From Fragum whitleyi (lineage: Eukaryota; Mollusca; Bivalvia; Cardiida; Cardiidae): a stretch of DNA of 64,000 nucleotides. Below, piece after piece: positions 12,501 through 27,500 of the stretch. The notes under the pieces were generated by a model. That model ran no database searches. It had not been told where the DNA came from and worked only from the letters and a program-made list of their open reading frames with translations. The number at the start of each line of letters is the position of its first letter. The stretch's first letter is position 1. The position numbers were made by a program, and so were the translations under genes. The DNA lies in the NCBI GenBank assembly GCA_948146395.1, contig OX411544.1, positions 32,818,457 through 32,882,456 of the forward strand, in the 5' to 3' direction.

Positions 12501-15500
12501 CATCGACGAAAACAAGAAAAATAGAGGTTATAAGATAAAAGTAAAACACACTTAGTGTATTGTATGACAAAAATATCTAACATGGTTGTTGGACTTGATA
12601 ATTGTCTCGACAGAACCTCGACAATTATCAATTCTCTCAACCTCGTAAGATATTGTTTTCATACAAAACACTAAGTATGTATTATATATCTATCAATTGA
12701 TAAAAAATTCTTAGATTAATTGTTGTCAGATTAAAAGGACTTGAATAAGGAACCCTCGGAAAAATGAGAATTGAAATTTTGGCTAATTGTCAGGATGTAC
12801 AGTGCTTTCTTATCTTTCTATTTCAATTTGATTCATTGGAATGGATCACTTTAAACATCATTGAAGAATGAATAGAATATAGTTTTACCATCAAACCAGT
12901 GAAAACCCAAAAGATAATACCTATTCTGTATATATATGATTTTAGGTATGATATGGATACAAGACGTAAAATCAGGGAGATTTCTGATGATCTCAAAAGA
13001 TTCAACTCAACAGATCCAGTATGTATTAAAAAAACAAAATGTTTTACTCTAAAATGCCAATTTACTTTTGCTTGCTTTAAGGTAGTGGACCCGTAATAGT
13101 TTTGCAACGTTCTGAAGTAATGAACTTTAACAGTGTTAACCGAGAATTCCTAATGATTTTCATTAGGAAACCTCGGTCGATATTGTGAAAAATCATTAAC
13201 TCTGAAATGTTGCAGAACTATTAAAGGTCACTACCTTAAGTGATTGTTGGTTTGTTGCACTGGTGGTTTGGATAGTGCACTTCTTTCTAAAGGTTCAGAT
13301 GGAGAGAACATAGCCAGGGACATGAAATTTTATTGTTTGATAAATAGATACTTTTAGTTAATGAAAGAAAATTAAGTCTTTAGATAGGTTAAATAACATA
13401 TTGCTATAAACATAGTCTTTTGAATTCAAAGCAATCTTTCAACAGCATTCAACCAGGTTCGATCCCAATGGCGGCACTCATTCTTTCCGACTATTTGTCT
13501 CCCATCAATGGGGAAATAATCGTAGATCTATGTGGGATAGCAGCTGGTAGTACTGGTGTGAGAAATCACTTTTTAGGTTCTCTAGTGTCCACGATATAAC
13601 TGAAAAAATATTGGAAAAGGCCCAAAACCCCATTCAAACAAACAAATTTACAAAACAGCATTCGATGAATCACTGACAAATGTTTGACAAAGATTTTTTG
13701 TATGGAAAAACATGCACCTTTTGTCCCTTCAGTCTTCCAATTATAAGATTATAGGTTCAAGCTCTTATGCCATGTGCATCCTTAACATCATTTGTCTACC
13801 ACCATTGGATGGGTGATTTTAAACCTATGTTGGAAGAGTAGCTGAAGGCTCAAAACATAGTATTCATAGACTCTTTTGAGACTATTCAAATGACTTTTTA
13901 CAACATAAGATTTATTTACCATAATTGTAAGACTAATAACTTCTACTTTTTAAGATGTTTAATTTAAAGAAGGGGGTTTTGAAAATGGTTGCTAAATAAA
14001 AGTGATGGCTTAATAGACATGGTTGTTTTAGCAAAATGGACCGTACATGTTTACCTTTTGTCCTTCAGATTCATACTAGAAAAATGTTTTGTTCACATGA
14101 TGTATGATTAAAATCAATTCACAAAATCCCCCCATTTTCACAACCAGGTAGCTGAGCGTGTAGAGAGACGATTGCGGATGATCCAGTCAGAGTTAGAGGG
14201 CGATAGATATGCATCAGGAAGAAATGAGGAGCTGAACAATCTGTCTATGGAACTCAGAAATGTAGCGTCAATTATAGAATTTATTCTATCTTTTTAAAGA
14301 TATAAATCATAAACATTCATAAAGTTCAAGATAAATGATTGGTATCAGAGTAACATATTTAGCTGATAAGTAATAATGAAATGAATAAGTAATTTGATTT
14401 TAGGAAAGAAATATCTATATCTGAAAAATAACTATCATTATACAGAATTGATGTCTCGTTAAATATTGCATAAATATTCTGTTCTATAAAAGTAGTAGAC
14501 ATTTAATAGTTTTGCAGCATTTCAGATGTCATAAAGTTTGATAGTAGCAGCTGAGGTTTCCTAATGATTTTCACAAGGAAACCTCAGTTATCATTGAAAT
14601 AACCCTGTTGTATAATTTTGATATTACACAGCTGTTATTACACTATTGGACTAATTCTGTAAATGAGCTAAGAATGTATAGCAATGTTGTATTTTCATTG
14701 TGAAAATGACGTCATAATCCATTTGCTGACATCATTTCACAAACAGCATTATATGTTTTGCAGAATAACTTAAATGGATGAAAAACTTCTTTCCTCTATC
14801 CATCACAAAATTCAGGTCATATCTGAAATAGAATTTCTAATTTGTGTTCACAGTATACCAAGTTCATCAAAAACTCGGCAAAGCCTTGTTTTTGTCTGTT
14901 TATAGATGATTCATTCTATAAATTTGATATTACAAGACCACTCATTTTGTTATACTTTAATTTTCAAAAATATTCTGAAATTACTTTTTAAAGAAAGCAC
15001 ATAAATTTCAGCACTTGCACAAAGTTTGATGTGGCTTGCTTTGTTTACAGGCTCTACAACAGAATCAGCTACAACAACAACAGAATGCCATGGAAGAGAG
15101 AATACGATCTTCATATCTACAGACAGAAACACAAAAACACAGGGTGCGGGTTGTTGCACTTTGTTCTCTCTATTTCAATCTTTTCTTGGACACTTTTCTT
15201 GGACACACTTTGCACTTTTATATTGATAATTTTACTGTACTGGTGAAAGACATAAAAGGAATATTCTGTTTTGATAATCTTTTGAATGTGATATTAGTTG
15301 CAATTACAAAACCAGCATCGAATGTAGTCTGCCTGTTTGAAGTTGCAAATTTGTTTCCTGTTGATCACAATCCCTTTTGCAACAATTTTTACAATTTCAC
15401 AGTTAGAAGAAGCTCAAATATTGACATCTAGCTAGACAGCCTGGTAGTGTATTTCAGAATGTCTGAAGAAAAATTAATGAGTATGTATTTTCAGAGTGCA

Positions 15501-18500
15501 TATTAACCCTTGTCATGCTGAACCCGGAATATTCCTGCTTTAGCAGGAGCTATAGACAAACATCAGGCTGCACATATGTGCAGTCTGAGGTTAGTCTACA
15601 CAACCTGTTTCTCACTTTCAAACAAGAATTGTCAATAGATTAAGTTTTTTCAAGTAAAAATTGACCTACAGTTGGTACTTTCAGTGCTTTTGGCCCTATG
15701 ATATTGATGAAAAATTTTAGCCAAAATTTACTCAGCATGACAAGGGTTAAAGACACTGATCACATGTACTGGCTGATCCGATTCCTTACTTTGTGTGCAT
15801 TGTTTAAATGTCTCATTATGGCTTCAATGTTTAGCAATAATAAAATGTATCAGCTAATATTTTATTATGTGGTATTCACTAGAGGTCAGGCAACCAACAG
15901 GTCATGTACATGTCATATCTACTTTGTTAAGGAAAATGTTGGTTTCACATATACAATGACTGTTCATGATTAATTTATGTAGACAATGGGAATTTTGTTA
16001 TACTCAAATTTATGAATAAATCAAAGAAAACATAGACGCCCTTGCAGAGAATAAAGCTCATTTGCTTTAATGTTGATTTATCATAAAATTTACTTCATGA
16101 ATATTTAAATTGTTTAATTGTTCATTTCAGTTGGAGTCTGATTTAGAAGATATGAGACGTAAATTAGACATGTCAGAGGGGTCCAAATCTGCCTTACAAT
16201 CTCAGGTAGGTCTCTTTGATGTTTGAGTCAGTTCTAAAACATTGTAAGTGCCTATAAATATATAGGCTTTACATTTATTTTGCATTGATCCATTGATTTC
16301 GTCCAGTCATTGAATATCCAATAACACCTAGGGTGGCATATAGATATTGTTTTCTGCATTAAATATTAAACTAGAATGCCATGAATGGCTTGAGTCGCTC
16401 CACAAGCTTGAAACTCTTGAAATAGCAAATCTAAGTTTTGACTAGATTTTTAGATATTTTGGGTTTTACTGATGTTGAAATGACTTTCAAAGTTTCCACT
16501 ATATAACATATAGAGAAATGATCTCCGCCCATAAAGACATTTATCATCCAATGGCAATAATCTTTGGCTGCATGATAATAGGTCACCCAAGGATCATACC
16601 AATGAAGTTTGATTGATATCCATTGGTTACATTCTGAGAAAATGATTTTCAAAGTTTCCCCTATATAACATATAGAGAAATGACCTACGCCCATAAAATG
16701 CATATTTTCCATCCGATCATAAAGTTTTTTATGTAGACTGATAAATGGTCACCCAAGGATCATTCCAGTGAAATTTGGTTGATATGCATCAATTACATTC
16801 TGAGAAAATGATTTTCAAAGTTTCTCCTATATAACATATAGAGAAATGACCTCTGCCCATAAAATGCATATTTTTCTACCGATCACAATCATTTTTGGTA
16901 GACTGATAAAGGGTCACTCAAGGATCATTCCAGTGAAATTTGGTTGATATCCATCTATTACATTCTGAGAAAATGATTTTCAAAGTTTCTCCTATGTAAC
17001 ATATAGAGAAATGACCTCCGCCCTTAAAAAACAATTTTTCGTCTGATCACAATCATTTTTGGTAGACTGATAAAGGGTCACCAAAGTATCATTCATGTTA
17101 AATTTAATTTGTATCAATCAATTAGAATCTGAGAAAATGATTTTCAAAGTTTCCCCTATATAACATATAGAGAAATGACCTCCGCCCATAACATGCATAT
17201 TTTCATCTGATCACAATCATTTTTGGTAGACTGGTAAAGGGTCACACAAGTATCATTCATGTAGAATTTAATTGGTATCAATCCAATTAGAATCTGAGAA
17301 AACTCAATTTTTACCATATTTGGAAATTAGCCATGCCCATTAAATCCATGTTTTTCATTTGATCCAAATATCTTGAACAACTTTGAAAGAGGGTCACCCA
17401 AGGATCATTCCTGTGAAGTTTGGTTTAAAATCATCCAGAAGTTTCTGAGGAGAAGATTTTTAAAGAAAAAGTTTACACCTGGACTCACAGGTGCATGTAC
17501 GGACTGACACATGAAGGACACAACGCCATGACAATAGCCCCAGTGGCTTTCAGCTAGTGGAGCTAAAAAATTCACTGCAAGTTGTAGCTAAAGAAATCAA
17601 TTATTACAATGAAGCAATAACTTCTCATTGTCTTTTCAAAAATGTTTTAGCCTGCTTTGAAGAGATTTCAAAAGCACAAAGATGGTTAATTCTTTTCGGT
17701 TATAAACAATTGCTGTGTTTCTCCTAATAAATGCTCCTGGGATCTATACATAACATGGCCAGGGAGCTTTTATTTAGTAAGCATTTTCTGATTAGTTGTT
17801 CAGAGGAAATTCACATGAAATTATAGAAGAAATCTCAACAAGTTCTTAAAATTTAGGCACTTTTCTAACTTTTCTTTGTAAAAAATGCAGGGGTGCTACT
17901 ATTAGGGAGGGCGCTATATTTAGTGGAAATATGGTACCTGATCCTGGAAATAGATTCCCTTTATAAAAATTCTCTATCAAACATAGCGGGAGAGGAATTG
18001 TTTGTTTGAAAAGGATAAAGTATAAAGCTTAGTAAAATCATACTTTCTAGGTTGACGATTTAAGAAATCAAATAAGAAGGTTAGAAACTGACAGAACAAG
18101 AATGAAATCCCACATGGAAGAGGCTCGATTAGAAGATGAGCTTCGAGAGAGGAGGAGGAAAAGATCAAGTAAGACTTCTCATTGAAATTTATTAAAAAAA
18201 AAAAGTTACCATAAACGTTGCCAGTCTGCATTAAAGTGACTATCTTAACCCTTGTCATGCTGAACCCGGAATATTCCTCTAATTGTAGGAGGTATAGACG
18301 AAGATCAGACTGCACATATGTACAGTCTGATCTTAGTCTTTACCACCTGTTTTCATTTCCAAGTCAGAAAAGTTTATGAATTATAATATCGAAGAAATAC
18401 CGACCAACAGTCAGTGCAGTCAGCATTTTGATTTTAGTGCAATTTTGCCAAGGATCTCTATTCAGCATGACAAGAGTTAAGATCCTCTGTCGCAATTATT

Positions 18501-21500
18501 TTAAAGTTGAACAAAAGAGGGGTGTGAATTAGAGTGGCTATTCCGGCATTCATTGCTTAAGTAAAATTTCCATTCCATTCTGAAAATTGGCCAAATAAAA
18601 AAGACATCAAACCCTGTGATACTTGTACATTCAATGGGTGGGCCATTTGACATAGTTTGAAATAAAAGTTGGAGCAAAAAAGTCTTCATAGTTTTAAACT
18701 TCCACCTGTAACAGGAATGTCAGAAGATTTAACCATAGAAATCTTTGAATATGTTTACCAAAAATGTTTTAATTTATAAACGTTTTTGTCTTTGAGATAT
18801 ATTTTGAAAGGTTATTATGGTAGTGGACCTATAATAGTTTCACAATGTTTTGACAGTAATAAACTTGAACAGTGTTAACCGAGGTTTCTGAATGATTTTA
18901 TTTGGAAGACTTGGTCAACACTGTGAAAGATCATGATTTCCAAAATGTTGCAGAGCTATTATGGTTCCACTACTTTAACAATAAAATGTGGTTGAAGTAT
19001 GTAAAAAAAGAATTATTAAAAACAGAAAATTGGCTATATTTACTTTGTCTGCCAAAGTACCGATGGTTTTTACGATATTTTCAATGTTTACAGTGGAAGA
19101 AGAACAAAAGAAGAGTTTAGAGCGTGAATTACTGGAGTTAAAATCTCAGCTATCCCGTGGTGCTACTAGTGAGGTGGATGAAGTCAGACGGAATCTCGAG
19201 AAAAGTGAGAGACAGAGAGTACAGCTGTCTGATCATATAGAGGTAGGTTGTGCGTGTCTGGCTTCAAGAACGTGGCAGGAATTCTGCATGACTCAATAGT
19301 TAGGGTGGTAGACTTATGCTCAAAGAATAATAAAAAAGTCATGGGTTCTAATCTAGGCCTTTATAAGCCAGGGGTTCTTTTCATTCATAGGAGAAGGGGG
19401 TCAAATGAGCTGTTACAGGGGATAAATGTTATGTATTTTGCTTGACTACTGAAAAAACTTGAAATATTTCAATAAACGAATATTCCTATTGATAGGTCAG
19501 TGCCTATCTTTTAATAGTGCCTTTAAATCTATAAACTCTAAACCCACATGATGCTTATTAGTTTAACGCACATGACTTCAAGCATTTTAATAAACAAAGA
19601 ATTGCCTTTTTACACAAGAAAATGTTATTCTCTCTTATTGCAGACTCTAACTAAGGATTTAGAAAACAGAGAAAAACAAACAGCTAAGTTAATTAATCAA
19701 TTGAAAGACATTTCTGATAAATGTGAGGATACCGAGAGACATAAAAACCATCTGTTAGTGCAAGTGGAGGATACAGGGGTAAAATTAAGGGAGAGTAACA
19801 GGGAACTAGAGAAGGCCCTTACAGAGTTACGGAACACACAGCTGGCTTTGTCAGACGCGGAGAAGAAAAGGGATGAATTTAAAGGACGTGCTCAAGAAAC
19901 TGTTAGACAGTAAGTTATTCATTTTGAATATATATTATCAAAAGGAATTACTGTTAAAGGGTTTCAAAAATGATAAGGATCAATCTAAACTTTTTTCGGA
20001 ATTGAATATCTTAAACTGAACTATTTTTATGTGAAGGCCTTGTACACTAGTGATGGGCCATCGGTTTCAAATCACAATCATAATCGTTTTTAGTTGGCAG
20101 AGTAAATCAACTAATAATCCATTGTAAATCCTTTTCTTAGGAATTAATACAGCACTCCCAGGATCATCATTAAAAGAATAGAATGTGAAAGTTCATTCAA
20201 AACTCATGATCTAAAGACTCTTTCTGCAGATTTTTCTACAACTTCATGGCTCAGCATAAAATAGTTGTTACTGCCTAACAACATATTTCAAAAACAATAT
20301 ATAATGGCTTTCTTTTTTGTGTTAGGGACTGATTAATCGATTACAACATTTCTTGGTCGATTATCACAATCGGAAGCCCAAACAAACTGATTATCGATTA
20401 AAATCGATTAATCTGCCCATCACTATTGTACAGTAAACTGGTTAAGGGGTCTGAAGAGAAATATGTTGTATATTTCATCAACAGGTATCATTTGGAGCAG
20501 AGTCTACTGTTGATCTAATCTCATAGACATACTTTAGAGATACTTAAGGTCTCCTCAGGTTTCATTTTCTGTATGTTGAAGAGATTCATGTGTTCATGAA
20601 CTTATTCTTATTTGTATTGCATTACATATGCATTGAAGGCCATTGTTCATGATTCATTCATCTTTTACATGATAATAGAACTTTATGATTATCATAATTA
20701 ATAATTTCTCTTCTCAAAAGAAACCAAATTTCATCTGTGGATGACCAGAAATGGCAAATACAGCTTTGTTTCATCAAATGATCATAAATGATAGCCTTCA
20801 AATGATTTATATTAATTTCTGACTTTCCTGTTACAGATGGAAGTTAAAAGTAAAGCAGTTAGAGCGAGAGTTAGATCGTTATAAACATGGTAACAACCAG
20901 ATGATGCAGAGAAATGAGCAGTTGGTAAAGGAGATGGAGTCAGTTAGACAACAGGGTCATGGTGTCAGTCTACAGTTAGAAAATATGAGAAGAGAACTGG
21001 GAGATGCTTTGGTATGTATACTTTGTTATTGGATTGTTACATGTAAAGTCTGTCAGACAACAGGGTCATGGTAAGTATAAAGTAAGTTAGACACAAGGGT
21101 CATGGTGTCAGTCTACAGTTGTATAATATGAGACAATAAGTGAGAGATGCTCTGGTATGTATAATTATATGGCAAAGGAAATTCTAGCATCTTTAGCTGT
21201 GGTCGCATGATGTCCGTCGTGTGTCGTGTGTTGTGTGTCATGTGATGTCAACATTTACCTTGTAGACACTCTAGAAGCCATATTTTTTGCTCAATCAACC
21301 AGTAATTGGTCAGAATAATTGTCTTGATGAAATCTCGGATAAGGTCGAAATGGGGTCAAGTGGGGTCAAAAATGAGGTCACAGGGTCAAATATTAGAAAA
21401 ACCTGGTAGACACTCTAGAAGCCATATTTTTTGCTCAATCAACCTGAAAATTGGCCAGAATGAACCTTGATGAAATCTCAGACAAGTTCGAAATTGGGCC

Positions 21501-24500
21501 AAGTGGGGTCAAAAATAATGTCACAAGGTCAAATATTAGAAAAAACTTGTAGACACTCTAGAAGCCATATTTTTTGTCCGATAAAACTGAAAATTGGTCA
21601 GAATGATTGTCTTGATTAAGCTTAGGTGAAGTTTGAATTAAGGTCAAATGGGATCAAAAATGAGGACACAGATTCAAGCTTTAAAAAAAACTTGTACACA
21701 CTCAGTCTTTAAGCCATATTTCTGCTCAATCAACTTGAAAATTGGTCAGAATGACTTTCTTGATGAACTTGGGTCAAGTGGGGTCATAAATGAGGTCACA
21801 GGGTCAAATCTCAGAAAATCCTTGTAGACCCTCTAGAGGCCATAACTTTTGCCCAATCATCCAGAGAATTAGCCAGATTTATGTCTTTAAAAATCGGTCT
21901 GGTTTGAATTTGGGTCAAGTGTGGTTAAAAACTAGGTTAAGAGGTCAGATCTTAAGACTGTTAACTCAGGTGAGCGATTTAGGGCCACTATGGCCCTCTT
22001 GTTATTGGCTAATGCTGACCTGACAAACATTGATATCTATGGCTTCTGCGGTTTAACTTCTAATATTTCATTAAGGCCCCTCACCGGCAACATAGAAAAA
22101 AAAATTGAACTGGTAATGGCAGCCATGATTCTCTCGCTTCACCAATAACACAGCTTGAGTATACACAGTATGCCACAGTTAAAAGCTTATTGTCGGCTCC
22201 GTTCTATAAGGACGTATATGCAAAATTCCATTTTTTCTTTTATTGCGTTTTTGCACACATATGCTATTCCCGCGTCTTTTGCGAAGATGCTGGACCTGAA
22301 AGCTAATCGTATCCCCCCAAAAAAGCTTCATGAACTTGTAAGATACGTCATTTTCGCACCGGAAGTGGTCTAAAAGTGCAGTTCGAAAATGACGTATTGA
22401 CAAATTTGATTATTGTTCTTGTTTCCTTATGATAAAAGTTTATTTTTAAAGATCAGTTTGAAAAAAGAACACAACCTTTACCCAGGCCAGATAATTCTTG
22501 TGTCTCAGTTACATACATAAAAATTGTTATATGCGTTTTTCACTTTTTTCGAGAAACGTCTCACTCAAGGGCTTTCGGGTCTTGTAGGCACCCGAAAAGA
22601 ATTTTGTTTACAGGCGATTTGTCCTATATCTTATATAGACTAGTGATCCAATCTCAAATTTTGAGACCAGGGAGGCCCGGTTTGTAACGGATGCAGACAA
22701 TAATATTTTGCTTGCCCAATATCTGAGAAACAGCCATAGGCTTGTCTGCAGACTCACAATCCCTTCTGTGGGTCATTATAGAGTTCAAAGGTCATGGAGT
22801 GCAAAACAGTAAAAATTCGTATAAATGCACCGATATTTTATGATATGATCAAAATAAAACCAGGCTTTTGGTATTTTTAAACTGTAAATATGCAAATAAT
22901 ATTCAAATGATTGTATACCTGAAAATTGGCAGCAAATAAGTCATAAATAAAAGTTCAAAGTACTGAAAGTACTGAGTTACAAATGGAGAAAAAGCAACAT
23001 ATAATATAACTTAAACATACGGATAAATTCACGTGATACGTCTTACATATTCAACACTCAAATATAAATTTAAATAAGGCTGTCTATTTGGTCTATTGCT
23101 CGAACATAACTTTGAACTCTAGGCAGTTCGAAAGCAAAATCAACAATTTTGCCAGGAATCAAGCAATGGAACAAACCAACTTTGGCGTACTTCAATCTGA
23201 AAAGATGATTTATTCATAGCACAGATATGAGAATCATTTGTCATTTGTAGATGGCTTCAATACAACACAGGACAACATCGTAGTATAAGTGGTCGATTTC
23301 GTTAAGTTTACAGGTTTTTTTTCCATTCGGATCGGTGCGAATCCATGCGCTTGTCGATATGCCGCTAGGTTTCACAAAAGTTTGTTACGTATCGTACATG
23401 TGACGAGGTGCACAGCATTTGAAGTTTTGCAATTGTGTGAATGTCAAAGTGTAGTTACATTGCCAAGATGCGATATGAAAGTCTGCATGCCTCTCATGAT
23501 AATGCACATTTGACACATTGGTGTTTTACAACATACAGAATTTCTGAGAGAGTCATTGGTAGCAGTAGTCATAATTTTCCTTTAACAAGAATGTCTCGAA
23601 ATGACTTAGAATCCGAAGGTTCCAACCGCGATGGATTTTCCTTAAACAACTTTTTCAAGCTTTGTTTAAATTTTGCTCCGTGAACCGATGAGAAAACCTG
23701 CGAGCAGGCTTAGAAAAAAGGTATTTTCCCCAAATTTAGTCTACCTTTTTGTACTAGATTTTAAGATAAATAAAAAAAATGTTCTAAATTTTTCTTACAA
23801 ATTTTCACACTTTTTAGTGCATTAAAATCAAATCCAGTTCGTATGAAAAAGTATGCGTCATTATGCTTACTTAATAGCATTTCCCCTTTTTTTTAGGCAA
23901 CTGTAGGGATCCAAATGCTAACAAAAAATTGGACAATTGACAATATCGTTTCGTGTTTATTCGCATCAATAACACTTCGTGCTTAAATATTTCACGTCGG
24001 TCAAACTTTTTGCAGCTTTGTATCGCCGTAATAAAGTGACCTTTACTGACCCAAGTAGTTTATTTTTTATAGACCTAAGTAGTTTATTCAAGCAAGGTAA
24101 ACGTGTTCTTATACTTTTTTAGAAACATTTCAATTTTCAATTTTTTGAAATCCAAACATTCAAAATAAGTTTGTGACACTTTCAGTATTTTAAGTCATAA
24201 CCAGGCAAGAGGATGTGACTAGAATTAAAAAAGGAAGAATGGGTTCTTTCTTGAATTTCAGAAAATAAGTAAAGTATGGGATTATTTATGTCAGTTATAG
24301 AATTCATCAGTTTTGTGAGAAGCACATATCAATTCTAATTCAATTTATAAGAACAGGGGCACTTTGAACGATAGATAAAATACAAATTATTGAAAAAGGC
24401 GAATGAAGATCTGGATTTAGCAAGCAAAACAGGGAAACATGGATTATTTTGTCACAGGAAAACCAAAACATCGTAAATACAGCTATGGCTGTATTAATAA

Positions 24501-27500
24501 AAATAATTGTTTGGCATCAGAAGACAATTAAACAAAATAATTCATTGTGGTAAGCGTATAATATTGCCGACATAAGGAAAACAGTAATTGTGTGTAGTTC
24601 ACACATTTTCTCTTAGTTGATGGTTTCGAAAAATTAAAATGGTGATAAAATGATAAAATTAGATGAATAAACCAATAAAGTTTTATCTGTATACGCTCTT
24701 TTGAAGGTGATTAAATTGAAAATGAACCTTCCATTTAACCTAGCTTACACTTGCCATACGTAGTCTGTACGGCGCATCGTGAAATTGAAATGATTTGAAT
24801 GAGCAACTTTTAAATGAATTCAACGATTTGGTTGAAACTGGTATATCCTATCTAATGACGTAATCTTACACAAATAGATCTGTGTGGTTTCACATACCAA
24901 TCAGACTTTTCAAAATTGACGCTGATCAATGAAATCATTGAATGAATTGAGTGCTTATAATTTCGAATTGATTGCGAGCAATTCCGGAATGTTGGGAATG
25001 ATTTCGAAGTGATTTTTTTATTCAGATGGTTTGGAACACCAAGAACGAAGCGCTAAGCAAGTGATTAAGAATGAATTTGAGTGGGGTCAATTTCACCATG
25101 TCCTTAATGACAGTACGATGTCAATGCGGTCACCGTGTGGTTTTATGGGAACTGCAAACATAACGATTCATCTTACATAAGATTCTCAAATATATATGTA
25201 AGCATCAAACCTGTTATGCTTTGGATTGACTTGCTTTTCTTCATATTCAATTATCATTAACCGTTTACTCATTGATTGATTGATTAAAAGTCTATTTCAA
25301 GAAAGAATCAGCATAGAGGCCTCATTTCAGCAGCATTTACTTCTAAAAGACTCTGTCATATTATTAAACTCTACCTTAACCCTTTCCTGTTTTACAAAAT
25401 TTTGGACTTGTCCAAATTCAAAGGTTTTGCAGACGAAAACTTTGAGTGGATTTAATTTGAAAAATAACCATTCAGTAGGGTAGAAAATAGTGTGGAAAAA
25501 GAAGAAATTGCTTGTCCGAAGCAATTTCTACTTTTTTCACAATGTCTTTTTCAATCATTAAATCACAGGCACGTAAAAAGCAGGGATTAAACAGCAAAGG
25601 GTTAAGCTGTAAAAAGTGCGCCTTTCGCCCAGCAACGTTGCAATGTTGTGTAGCAACTACATGTATAATGACGTAAAGCTGGCGGGAAATTATCAGTAAT
25701 AAAGTATAAAGTTTCACAATAATTTCAGGCAATTTTAGAACAATCTGAGTTATGTTCCTTGATTTGAAATAATTGCAATCCAACACAATGAAGAATTTTG
25801 ATTTTTTTAAATTGCATCACTTTGTGAATTCCGTTGCACTTTTTCTATGTATAAATTGCAATAGCTATTTCGGGAAAACCCCGACCATCAATCTGCAAGT
25901 CCAGTGTTGAAGGAACTCGAAACCCCCTCGTTCCCCTTTCATAAGACCTCATCGCTATTTTATCAGTTTAGAATGGAAATATTTGCAAAATAATCTTTTA
26001 CCTCTTTACAGCGAGTCGACGAAGATCATCAGGCAACGTTTTCAACCTCGCTCGGTCGTGCTGATTTCGTTTTAAAATGAAGCAGTAATAGGTAGAAAAA
26101 AATCTGATAATAGATACCTTTAGAAACATAAAAAATGTCGTCTATTTGTGTCAAATTTGTAAAACTTTATGCCAGCAAACTACGATAGCTATAAACGTTT
26201 TATATGTGACTTAAAAATAGATCTTATGATATACGCACAGAAAGTAGACTTTCGGACCTTTTATACTTTGGCCGATTATTTTGATTGTTTCCTACATGTA
26301 GATCTAATTGATTGCATTTATAAGGGCCGTCTGTATATTTCTCTGCTTTTATTGGAGTATAAAGTTCAGTTGCCTTAGCACATGGCTAAAACATAACGCC
26401 TTATGAGCATTATTTACCATGTGCTAAGGCAATTGCACTTTATTCTCCAATAAACGCAGTGAAAAATACACTTATCATTATAATTTATCGCTATGTGGTG
26501 CATCCCTTAAGTGCGTTTGCCTTTAAGGATAAGTGCTCAAAATTATTCCAAGTCGTCTGTTGGCAATTTTTTGACATCCCTTGTGCTTCAAACGTCTTTT
26601 CATGCTACAATGACAACTTTGTATGGTAAATTGGTGTTGAGTGATGCCACGTCCTTGGAGACCAATGACGTAACCTTTAGAATGGGATTGATTCAATTTT
26701 ACGGAGGTAGTCAGGGGTACCTAGTACAAAGTTTCGAAAGTGCTCAGGTCATTCATGCTTCAAACAATAATCTAAAACTACTCACTGTTTGCGTACAATT
26801 GATGTTTATATATAATGTGTCAGAATAAAAAACGGGCTATCATGTGTGACCCTTCATGCGTAAAAGGTTCATCTAGGAAGTGCGTAAAATGTTAATCTTA
26901 TCTAAACTGCGCAGACTGACTAGGATCAAAAGTTTTCGCACTCTCATTATTATCTGAATCTAGAATGATCACTCTTCCTTCCCGCAAAAAAAATTTTGAA
27001 GTCTAAGCTCTGGTTGACCTGTAATAGAATCGATCTCTTTTTCAAATGAGTGTTATACACAATTCCCAGATGTCCCCTTAGCGCGTGACGGGTCACATAT
27101 ATATGTTGGTTTTTTTTTTTAATTTTACTCAACAAGTTCAAAAATATTTTCAGGGTATGAACTAAAAACGGTCAAAGTTATTGTTACAAATTATGATAAA
27201 AACCAATTCAAATCATCTTCAATACTTTATACTATCAGTAAACATAATGAATATATGTATTTGGAGTCAGTTTTGCAACACACAAAATGAAAACAAACTT
27301 CCACGCCTAAAATGTCAGTACTTTCAGTACTTTGATTTAAAAATAAGGCTTCAAAGTCCTACATATCGTTTGTGTAAACATTTGTTTTATAGAATTGAAT
27401 CATTTTCAAACCATTTCAGTCAATTATTCATCGAACGAAGCTGCATAACAGTCAGTTTAGAATGCTAAATTTCCGTAATAGCGTAAATGCACTTGATGAC

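Noticed and set aside
15036..15431. 131-codon open frame overlapping exon 7
   Set aside because: Wrong frame for CEP128; exon 7 reads correctly in another frame.
26511..26828. 105-codon ORF as a possible transposon protein
   Set aside because: No motif or family recognised, no neighbouring exons, and its length is within chance for the region.
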